The position numbers were made by a program, and so were the translations under genes. DNA of 32,964 nucleotides, from positions 83,293 through 116,256 of the forward strand of contig NZ_JH636439.1 in NCBI RefSeq assembly GCF_000255705.1, read 5' to 3'. Below, piece after piece: positions 17,876 to 24,019 of this stretch; positions within the stretch are counted from its first letter, which is position 1, and each line of letters begins with the position of its first letter. The notes below the pieces were generated by a model. It was not told the origin of the DNA, searched no databases, and saw nothing but the letters and a program-made list of their open reading frames with translations. This DNA is from Zavarzinella formosa DSM 19928. GTDB taxonomy: Bacteria > Planctomycetota > Planctomycetia > Gemmatales > Gemmataceae.

Positions 17876-18171
17876 GAAGACCCGCCATCCTTCGGATGAT
17901 GGAGGAAGATTTCGCAACCCGTGATGTGAACCTTGCCGTCGTCGGGCAAGGCCACGATTTTCGAGCCGATGAGCTGGTCCAAGTCTTCTGTCAGCGGAAT
18001 TCCGGCGAGCTTTTTGAGAGTCGCGACAGGCGTCTCGCCGAGGTGAACGAACACCTCCTTGTTGTTAAAGGGAACTTTGACGCGAGTTTCGCAGCGGTCC
18101 TCGTGCCCGTGGTTTTCGTGGTGACCGTGTTGGTCGCGGCCTTTGCGAGCCTTTTCGGCAATGGTGTTCAT
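17872..18171 (-). CDS. Ubiquitin-like modifier, multiubiquitin-family type, ending in Gly-Gly-Ser-Ser
   Basis: This 99-residue protein starts at the ATG at 18171, four bases after a perfect GGAGG (18176-18180), and is the first gene of the operon. The first 27 residues are charged and histidine-rich (H15, H17, H18, H21, H23), perhaps metal binding. Residues 28-92 form one beta-grasp-like domain (VKVPFNNKEVFVHLGETPVA, then LKKLAGI and GCEIFLHH), resembling the multiubiquitin family, where many members have several tandem copies; here there is one. The C-terminus is PKDGGSS, so the di-glycine (96-97) is followed by two serines that would have to be removed before activation. An upstream GTG at 18270 extends the frame but into the inverted repeat, and is rejected. 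Confidence 0.85.
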   Translation of the reverse strand: MNTIAEKARKGRDQHGHHENHGHEDRCETRVKVPFNNKEVFVHLGETPVATLKKLAGIPLTEDLDQLIGSKIVALPDDGKVHITGCEIFLHHPKDGGSS

Positions 18172-18258
18172 GTGGCCTCCAATCGTCCTTTGGACGATGG
18201 CTTGAGAGCGTCCACTGAAGGGTGGATTCCTTGGCGGCACTTCCGCCTCATCCTTGGT

Positions 18259-18380
18259 TACGACAGTCACTTAACCGAACTGGCGATTTTTGACAGCGAA
18301 TCAAGGAAAAAAGCCTGGTATGCTGGACGTTTGATCAGATCTAAGAGAAATCTCGCGGTTCTGGTTAAGTGACAGTCGTA
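18259..18380. repeat. 122-bp TA-flanked imperfect inverted repeat between the Ubl operon and the sigma operon
   Basis: The left outer arm 18259-18276 (tacgacagtcacttaacc) and the right arm 18363-18380 match in inverse orientation at 17 of 18 positions. With small gaps the similarity continues inward for another 15 bases or so (gaactggcgattt against gaaccgcgagattt). Both ends begin with TA. It fills most of the 232-bp gap between two divergent operons, so it may carry promoters or a shared operator. Its TA ends and length also fit a miniature transposable element of the IS630/Tc1 type. No homologous transposase end is present in the window. Confidence 0.6.
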
Positions 18381-18403
18381 TTGGAGAGTGGAGGCTCCAA
18401 GAG

Positions 18404-19021
18404 ATGGGTGAAACGTCAGGAGAGGACGACGCAACGCTTGTCCGCAAAATTGCGGAGACAAAGGACGAGTTCGCGCTGGCCGAACTGATGGAAAGACACG
18501 CCCCCAAGGTTACCGGGGATCTCCGTCACCGGTTCCGGCACCAGTTGCAACACCCAGAAATCGATCAAGCGGTGAACAACGCCGCTATGAAAGTGTGGAA
18601 GAACGCCCATACCTTCAACGGGAAGCAGCCGTTCGGACCGTGGTTTCAGAGTATTGCCCATCGAGCCGCGCTGGACATTCTCAAGGGCGAGAAGAAGCAG
18701 CCGACCAGTGGGTTGGAGTTCGACCTGATCGCCCCCGTGTCAGCCGATCTTGAAGAGACTGAGAACTCACCGAGGACGACTTGGCACATGGAGCAGTTGG
18801 AGCAGATAATTGACTTCGAGCTGAAGGGGTTCGAGCAGACTGTGGCGCGTGCGGACGTTGCTGCAGGCGGTCCCAAGGAAGCAGACACCGAGCTGCTTAT
18901 GAAGCAGCACAACAAGAAGAAGAACGTGGTGCAAGCAACGCGGAGCAAGGTATGGAAGAAAATTCGGGAGAGGATCCACGAACGGAAAGCTCTCCTTGAC
19001 CACACAGAGGTGAACCCATGA
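18404..19021 (+). CDS. ECF-like RNA polymerase sigma factor
   Basis: This 205-residue protein starts at the ATG at 18404, about 9 bases after a GGAGG. The N-terminus begins DDATLVRKIAETKDEFALAE and continues ELMERHAPKV, a typical ECF region 2.1, followed by DQAVNNAAMKVWKNAHTF (like the DxxQxxxxxxW core) and PFGPWFQSIAHRAALDILKG (regions 2.3-2.4). The C-terminal part (about 165-195, MKQHNKKKNVVQATRSKVWKK) resembles the region-4 recognition helix, but the linker and first helices are unusual. Its stop overlaps the next start (ATGA), so it leads a tight operon with the metallopeptidase. It may drive its own operon or the divergent Ubl operon; that is inference. It is not closely similar to the other sigma factor in the window. 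Confidence 0.8.
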   Translation: MGETSGEDDATLVRKIAETKDEFALAELMERHAPKVTGDLRHRFRHQLQHPEIDQAVNNAAMKVWKNAHTFNGKQPFGPWFQSIAHRAALDILKGEKKQPTSGLEFDLIAPVSADLEETENSPRTTWHMEQLEQIIDFELKGFEQTVARADVAAGGPKEADTELLMKQHNKKKNVVQATRSKVWKKIRERIHERKALLDHTEVNP

Positions 19022-20055
19022 GCTCGGACGCCGATAAAGCTTGGGATCGCGCCATCGGCAAGCTCCGAAAGAAGAAGGGTTACAGCCCGCTCACGCCCGA
19101 AGAGGCCAAGGCCGCATACGAATCCGCTCCCGCCGTACCGCTTTCGGCGGCCCGGATCAGCGAGATCGTCAAGTTTGCGACCGGCGGCTCTCCCGAGATG
19201 GTCAAGCCGTTAACTTTAGTCGAGTGGAGCCGGCGGTTCCCATTGAAGATGATGAGGCAATTTCAGTTCTCGCTGGCCGAGGACGTTTCCGATGCCGAAG
19301 CTCTTTTGGATTACTTTGGCGTGCGATCGCCAGAAACGTGGCGGTTGAAGTGGGACGCTCAACCAGTTGCCTTTCGTCAGACACAGGTGTTCGACGCTCA
19401 GAAGGAAGCTGTGTCAGCATGGGTTCGCGAGGCCGAAATCGAGGCGGCTAAGTTGAAGCTTGCGGATTTCGACGCAGACCGGTTGCGGTCGTCGTTGGGG
19501 CGATTGCGGAGTCTGACGCGAAAAAAAGTCGGCGATGCCTTGGAAGAAGCCATTGCGATCTGCGCGCAATTCGGGGTTGCTCTTGTGCTCGTGCCGGGAT
19601 TGCCGGGCACACGGATCAGCGGGTGTGCCCGGTGGCTGAATGATAAGCACGCTTTGATCGGCCTCACCATCCGGTACAAGACGGACGACCAGCTCTGGTT
19701 CACGTTCTTCCATGAAGTTGCCCACATTCTTCTGCATCGCGGATTACAGACGTTCGTGATCGACAACGCGGTCAAGGAGATGGGCGACGAGGTGGTTGAT
19801 GTCAACATGGCTAGATACGAGGAGGAAGCCGACCGCTTTTCGGCCGACACTCTTATCCCGCCGGATTTGCTCGCCGCGTTCTTGCGCATTCATGGCGAGA
19901 CACTGGGGAACAAGGAGATCTACGACTTCTCGGAAACCATCGGGATTGGGCCGGGCATCCTGGTCGGTCGCCTCCAGCGCGACAAGGTCTTGGAACACTG
20001 GCAGGGGAACGAGTTCAAACAGAAATTGGAGTGGGGTTTCACCCCCGAGGAATGA
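19018..20055 (+). CDS. ImmA/IrrE-family metallo-endopeptidase
   Basis: This 345-residue protein starts at the ATG at 19018, overlapping the sigma stop. The C-terminal half has a Zn-peptidase core: FTFFHEVAHILLH (229-240) with HEVAH at 232-236, and ARYEEEADRFSADTLIP (265-281), which supplies the third ligand region, as in ImmA/IrrE and HigA-like fusion antitoxins. The N-terminal half (about 60-115, including EALLDYFGVRSPETW) resembles the helical part found in such proteins, but I see no clear HTH_3 at the very N-terminus. ImmA and IrrE cleave repressors after damage signals, so a peptidase beside a sigma factor could release or activate regulation here. The next gene starts 4 bases after its stop. 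Confidence 0.88.
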   Translation: MSSDADKAWDRAIGKLRKKKGYSPLTPEEAKAAYESAPAVPLSAARISEIVKFATGGSPEMVKPLTLVEWSRRFPLKMMRQFQFSLAEDVSDAEALLDYFGVRSPETWRLKWDAQPVAFRQTQVFDAQKEAVSAWVREAEIEAAKLKLADFDADRLRSSLGRLRSLTRKKVGDALEEAIAICAQFGVALVLVPGLPGTRISGCARWLNDKHALIGLTIRYKTDDQLWFTFFHEVAHILLHRGLQTFVIDNAVKEMGDEVVDVNMARYEEEADRFSADTLIPPDLLAAFLRIHGETLGNKEIYDFSETIGIGPGILVGRLQRDKVLEHWQGNEFKQKLEWGFTPEE

Positions 20056-20059
20056 GAGC

Positions 20060-20692
20060 ATGAAAGGCAAGATTTTCGTTACAAGCACTGGCTACGACCC
20101 GGAGAAGGGTAAGGACGTCAAAGATCCGTATTTGGGTCCGAAGCCGTCGCTTGGGGCGTGCCGCCCTGACATCCGAAGGCAACTCGAAAAGGGCGATCAG
20201 ATATTCGTGGTGTCGGGTAAGGTCCAAAGCGTGGACCAATTCGTGATCGGCGGTTTCGAGATCGAGTCTAAAATCACCGCGATCCAAGCATATGACCGCT
20301 TCCCCGAGCAGCGGTTGAGGGTCGGGGAGAACGGCCAGGTGACGGGGAATGTCATCATTGACGCCCGTGGCAAACAGCACAAACTTGATCACCATGAAAA
20401 AAACACATTCGACAAGCGAATTGAGAATTACGTGGTCGGGTGCAACCCGATTGCCCTAATCACACCGGAAGAAATCACCGAGGGGCGGCGACGGACATTG
20501 GAGATTTTGCGGGATGTTTTCGACATCAAGGGGAATTCGATCCGCGAATTGCTGGGGCGGAACCGGAACATGTCGGAGAGTCAAGTCCTGAAGTTGCGGG
20601 CCCACTTGGAAGATGTGAAAAAAATGGCTCGTCCATGCTCGCCTGCGGAATTGCTCCGCAGGGTGACCAATGCCGCCCGGTTGGCGACGTAA
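20060..20692 (+). CDS. Nmad2-like (nucleotide modification associated domain 2) protein
   Basis: This 210-residue protein starts at the ATG at 20060, four bases after the peptidase stop. The N-terminal part opens KIFVTSTGYDPEKGKD and then has SLGACRPDIRRQLEKGDQIF followed by VVSGK. The pattern of a cysteine, IR and a GDxI strand matches what I remember of the Nmad2 family described among enzymes and accessory proteins of DNA base modification. IESKITAIQAYDRFPE follows, and the C-terminal 60 residues are helical. No catalytic motif of a methylase or glycosyltransferase is seen. The match is from memory of the motif and is moderate; the beta-rich N-terminal half could also be some other PUA-like or EVE-like reader domain. 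Confidence 0.5.
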   Translation: MKGKIFVTSTGYDPEKGKDVKDPYLGPKPSLGACRPDIRRQLEKGDQIFVVSGKVQSVDQFVIGGFEIESKITAIQAYDRFPEQRLRVGENGQVTGNVIIDARGKQHKLDHHEKNTFDKRIENYVVGCNPIALITPEEITEGRRRTLEILRDVFDIKGNSIRELLGRNRNMSESQVLKLRAHLEDVKKMARPCSPAELLRRVTNAARLAT

Positions 20693-20705
20693 GGAGGCAG
20701 GGGTA

Positions 20706-21899
20706 ATGACCCGAAAAACCACCAACAGAATGACTCAGCGCCAAGTCAGCAGACAGCGTTCGCTTTTCGGACCCGAACTGCCATCAACTCTGCAAATGGC
20801 CGGTCCCGACATCCCCTGTAACGTGGTCGCCATTGAGAAGCGTCGCGATGGGAAGATGCGGCATTGGTGCCTCACGCATCGGGCCGACGCCACCGCGAAG
20901 GGTGGAACACCTGCGAAGAAATGCCGTCTGGCGCACAGGCTTCCTCTCAGCGACGAAGACATCAAACCCCTCGACTTGGATCAGTATCTTGGCGGTGTTG
21001 CGCTCTGGGGCGCGGTTCCGGCGGTATATGACACGACTCGCCGTCCGATGGACAGCGGAATCCACATCCACGCCCGCCCGAAACCGGGATCCAAGAAAGA
21101 ACTGGATTTCACTTATCGGGCCGTCCGACTCGTCGGAAAAAACCTCCCTGACAACGGCATCGTCGTGAATGAGGCCGACGCGATCTACTACATGATTAGC
21201 TCGGTGTTCGGGTTCTCGATGTGTTTCGTCACATGCACCCATTGTGGCTGGCCGCATCTGGATAAGGACTGGTTCAGCGTCCACCCACATCGGCGGCATC
21301 TTTGCTCGGGATGCGGAAAACATTTTTATGACAGCGTGCGGGGCATTGGCAATCCAATCATCGGGGTCCAGGAAGCCTGCAACGCAGACGAGCACGGAAT
21401 TGAACCTGCGGCGAGGAAGCTCGACATCAAGCAGTCGGAGTTTCCTGGCGGCATTCAGATTTGGGGGTCGAATCCGGCATTCTTGTGGACTCAGCCCAAG
21501 CACGAGGAGGAAGGAATTCACGTCCACGCTTTTCTGATGGACGTGCAAGATGAACCGGAGATTGACGACACTTTCTCGGAGGTTGTGATCGACGGCGTTC
21601 GGCTTGACCATCGCATGGTTCGTGTGCTGATGGCTCAGAACGTCCTTCCGTCTCTGAGTGGCCGCGTGCGGTCGATGGAGTGTTCAAAGTGCGGCAATTC
21701 CCAGTTTGATGCCGGGGAAGCCGCTTACGTGCCCGCAACGATGCACACCTGTATAGACTGCGGTCGTCAATTCCCCACGCGTGGTCAAACGAAGAAAACG
21801 GTTGCGAACCCTCTATTAGCCATTTTGAATGACTTGGCCAAGCATTCTCCACGACCTCCGCAAGAGCATCAGCTGAATCTGATGCCCGAGACGCTTTGA
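20706..21899 (+). CDS. Unrecognised protein with internal duplication and two zinc ribbons
   Basis: This 397-residue protein starts at the ATG at 20706, nine bases after AAGGAGG (20691-20697), the last gene of the sigma operon. It has two homologous halves. Each has a beta segment (LGGVALWGAVPAVY near 90 and FPGGIQIWGSNPAFLW near 252), then GIHIHA or GIHVHA with two histidines, an acidic strand ending in VRL, and a zinc ribbon: CTHCGWPHL with CSGCGKHF, and CSKCGN with CIDCGRQF. An extra Cys/His patch lies near residue 38-72 (CNVV, HWCLTH). The paired ribbons suggest nucleic-acid or protein binding, and HIH/HVH could be metal ligands. I do not know a family for it. Confidence 0.8.
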   Translation: MTRKTTNRMTQRQVSRQRSLFGPELPSTLQMAGPDIPCNVVAIEKRRDGKMRHWCLTHRADATAKGGTPAKKCRLAHRLPLSDEDIKPLDLDQYLGGVALWGAVPAVYDTTRRPMDSGIHIHARPKPGSKKELDFTYRAVRLVGKNLPDNGIVVNEADAIYYMISSVFGFSMCFVTCTHCGWPHLDKDWFSVHPHRRHLCSGCGKHFYDSVRGIGNPIIGVQEACNADEHGIEPAARKLDIKQSEFPGGIQIWGSNPAFLWTQPKHEEEGIHVHAFLMDVQDEPEIDDTFSEVVIDGVRLDHRMVRVLMAQNVLPSLSGRVRSMECSKCGNSQFDAGEAAYVPATMHTCIDCGRQFPTRGQTKKTVANPLLAILNDLAKHSPRPPQEHQLNLMPETL

Positions 21900-22150
21900 T
21901 TCGCCCTTGATCCTGCCTCCATCACTCGCTCCACAATTGCCAGCAAGTCGGCATCGTTGAACGGCTTCGTCATGTGCTCCCGCGCCGATCCGAATAAGGT
22001 CAAGCACATCTGCCGCCGGAAGTGCCCCGCTCATGATAATCACTGGCAGGATCATGCTGCACGGCCTTATCTTCCCAATGGTGAACCCATCGAGCACCGG
22101 CATATGCGCCTAGAACCACGCCGCTGGCGGCTCATGGCCTGCGTCAGCTA
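21900..22150 (-). pseudogene. Decayed response-regulator receiver domain
   Basis: Read on the minus strand, the segment gives LADAGHE (like the start of a receiver domain), a stop, then MPVLDGFTIGKIR and LPVIIMSG, followed after a frame change near 21985 by REHMTKPFNDADLLAIVERV. MPVLDG, the SG after the fourth strand and the KPF lysine are classic CheY-like signatures. The phospho-acceptor region between GHE and MPVLDG is deleted, and a stop and a frameshift are present. The remnant abuts the ISAs1 fragment and reaches the 3' end of the zinc-ribbon gene. Confidence 0.7.
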
Positions 22151-22669
22151 ACCAACTACCCCACTGAGCACTTCGAGCCAAGAAGTCATCAGTCCAACCG
22201 AACCCGCGACATGGCCGACGATGCGGTCCTTGCCATGATGCTGCTTGAGTAGAGAGAGCGAAAACCAGTTCAGCCAGGCAGAATTCTCCCGCAGACGCTC
22301 GTCGCGGATACGTGATTCTTCTTCGTGCAAGGTCATGTCCAAGGTCCAGTGGCAGGCGTTTTCAACGCTCCAATGGCTTCGCACGGCGAGGGCGAACTGC
22401 TTTACGCCCAACGACAGGCTACTGATGAAATAACGCGTTTCGACCATCTCATTCCTGCCCCGGACACACGCGAAAGTCACAACGCCAATCGTCTGGAGTC
22501 TCTCCCACAACTCCAGAACGGCTAGATCGCCTGCAACTGGCAGAAGAAAATAGCAACGGATCGAGTCACGTCCGTAGACCGTTTCCGTTGCCGTTTGCCG
22601 ACAAACCGGGAGGTTGGAGAAGTAGTTCTGGCCATGGGAGTCGATGTAGTTGATCACCGCGTCATGCAA
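22148..22669 (-). pseudogene. ISAs1-family transposase, C-terminal fragment
   Basis: The 173-residue frame has no ATG at its start and lacks the N-terminal half. The C-terminal hallmark is present: AVRSHWSVENACHWTLDMTL followed by HEEESRIRD, which includes the last catalytic acidic residue of the ISAs1 DDE set, then a helical tail. Upstream it ends directly at the inverted-repeat element at 22676, and no remaining N-terminal part is seen beyond it, so the 5' half has been lost by deletion or replacement. No terminal repeats are recognised. Confidence 0.82.
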
Positions 22670-22675
22670 AGTCTC

Positions 22676-22759
22676 CTAATGTTTCGGAGGTAAGGAAAGC
22701 TATCGAGTTGCTTTCTGCGGGAGCGATCCGAATAGCTTTCCTTATCTCCGAAACATTAG
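22676..22759. repeat. 84-bp inverted-repeat element with 28-bp arms (MITE-like)
   Basis: Arms 22676-22703 (ctaatgtttcggaggtaagg...) and 22732-22759 are complementary at 27 of 28 positions, separated by 28 bases. A TA lies at both ends (22677-22678 and 22757-22758), as expected for IS630/Tc1-type mini-elements. It sits exactly at the broken end of the ISAs1 transposase fragment. As RNA it would form a very stable hairpin. Confidence 0.75.
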
Positions 22760-23321
22760 GTCGTGTCTGGTGAATCGTCAAATAAAGTCTTGCCTGTCTT
22801 CCGTCGAATAAAACGCCGTGGAACAGCGAAGACGGCCACGCAACCCATGCCTTGATGGCGTGGCCGATGGGTAAGTTTTCCAAGACGATTTCTTGAGGCA
22901 TGGGCGTAGTCCTTTCGCAAAAATAATGTTAATGTGATTTCCGTTGGGGTATCGACTTTATATTGAAGTTTGTGCATTTCAACTCAATCACCCTCGCATC
23001 ATCCCATCCACCACCCGATGATCGTACAAGGTCGGTTGCGCTGCGAGAATTTGCCTACTGAGCGACGGCAATCTGTCTTCTCGCGAGCCGATTACCCTCG
23101 CACGACTTCAGAGCGCGTGCCGGCCATCGTCGGGATTGAGCGACGGGCGCGTCGGCAGGCGAGAATGACAAAATCCACCGACAATTCCCCCAAGACATTC
23201 AGCGAGTGAGCTGATGCGTAAAAGATTGTTCAGCCTCCGCCGACCGGGATCGTCGGAGGCTGAACAATCTTCTCTGATTCGGCCGGCCATATCGTTCACT
23301 AATTGCTGCCCGCATACTGCG
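22760..23321. other. Region without an intact gene
   Basis: A minus-strand ATG at 22901 opens about 48 protein-like codons (MPQEIVLENLPIGHAIKAWV) that run into the inverted-repeat element, so it may be the start of a gene broken by that element; I recognise no family. From 22902 to 23222 I see no gene or clear signal. Confidence 0.35.
23223..23270. repeat. Intergenic hairpin with 17-bp perfect arms
   Basis: Segments 23223-23239 (agattgttcagcctccg) and 23254-23270 are perfect inverse complements around 14 bases. It lies about 50 bp beyond the stop of the minus-strand gene at 23322 and may end its transcription, although there is no long T tract on that strand. It could also be a dispersed repeat. 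Confidence 0.65.
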
Positions 23322-23741
23322 TCACGATCTCAGACGACTCCGCATCTCCAACAACAAGCCGGCGATATGTGGCAAGCACGAAGCCTTGACGGCGATCTCA
23401 CACTCGGCGAAGGGAACGAACCCGCACCTGGCGTCCTCCTCCAGGGCTCCTTCCTCTTGGGACCGCTCGTAATGCACGTCCACATCCCACCACGCCACGC
23501 CCAGTCCGCGCGGGGCATGCAGGATCAGCCGGGCCACCAGAGCCGAGTCCTCGCGGCCGGCGTCCGGATGGTAATCATGCTGCAGGACGGCCGGTCCGAC
23601 GATAACACCCGGGGCGAGGTGGCCGGTGGTGACCACCGCCCTGATCAACCGGTCGGCCTGCTCCACATGAGCCTCGGCCTGCTCGGCCGCGTGGCGCAGC
23701 CAGCCGGCCAGCCTCATGGATTCGTCTTCAAAGTTATTCAT
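23322..23741 (-). CDS. Hypothetical protein, last gene of a two-gene unit
   Basis: This 139-residue protein starts at the ATG at 23741, overlapping the end of the upstream small gene (stop at 23734-23736), so the two are probably coupled. It opens with a charged helix (RLAGWLRHAAEQAEAHVEQA) and continues with an alternating beta pattern (PGVIVGPAVLQHDYH, LVARLILHAPRGLGVAWWDV). There are no membrane segments, signal peptide or metal motifs. I recognise no family. Its codon use matches the GC-rich neighbours. Position just downstream of a recombinase suggests accessory-element cargo. Confidence 0.65.
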   Translation of the reverse strand: MNNFEDESMRLAGWLRHAAEQAEAHVEQADRLIRAVVTTGHLAPGVIVGPAVLQHDYHPDAGREDSALVARLILHAPRGLGVAWWDVDVHYERSQEEGALEEDARCGFVPFAECEIAVKASCLPHIAGLLLEMRSRLRS

Positions 23742-23940
23742 TGATTTGGTCCTTTTTGGGATGGCTTGGGGATTCGGTTGCATGGTCCGAAGGCTTCGGA
23801 TGGTTTGCCTCATGCTGCTGTTCGTTGAGCAATTGCTCCGCAACTCGGTCGGCCAGCAAATTCAGAAATTGACGCAGGGCCTTGCGGACCTCGCGCACGC
23901 GATCCTGCCGGTTTGGTTCGGCGATCATCTGCTTCTCCAT
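23734..23940 (-). CDS. Small hypothetical helical protein
   Basis: This 68-residue protein starts at the ATG at 23940, directly after the terminator that follows the recombinase gene. A longer reading from 24057 would cross that terminator and is rejected. The first half is a predicted amphipathic helix (RVREVRKALRQFLNLLADRV followed by AEQLL); the second half is polar with many His, Pro and Lys. The stop overlaps the next gene. No family is recognised. Because it follows a terminator it should have its own promoter, but none can be assigned. Confidence 0.55.
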   Translation of the reverse strand: MEKQMIAEPNRQDRVREVRKALRQFLNLLADRVAEQLLNEQQHEANHPKPSDHATESPSHPKKDQINE

Positions 23941-23955
23941 GTCAGGGTGAAAACG

Positions 23956-23990
23956 AAAAAGGCCCCGCACGCCGAAAGCGGTGCGGGGCC
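23956..23990 (-). terminator. Intrinsic terminator downstream of the serine recombinase
   Basis: On the minus strand a perfect 10-bp GC stem (ggccccgcac at 23981-23990 pairing with 23961-23970) with a 10-base loop is followed by TTTTT (23956-23960). It lies 30 bp after the recombinase stop at 24020. This is a textbook Rho-independent terminator. Confidence 0.88.
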
Positions 23991-24019
23991 TGCAAAGGCT
24001 CAAGTTGTCGGAATAGGAA

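Noticed and set aside
22110-22180. tRNA-like stretch (reverse complement gctcagtggggtagttggtt)
   Set aside because: Only a D-arm-like resemblance; no acceptor stem, anticodon arm or T-loop GTTCRA could be folded in the right place. It is better explained by receiver-gene and ISAs1 remnants.
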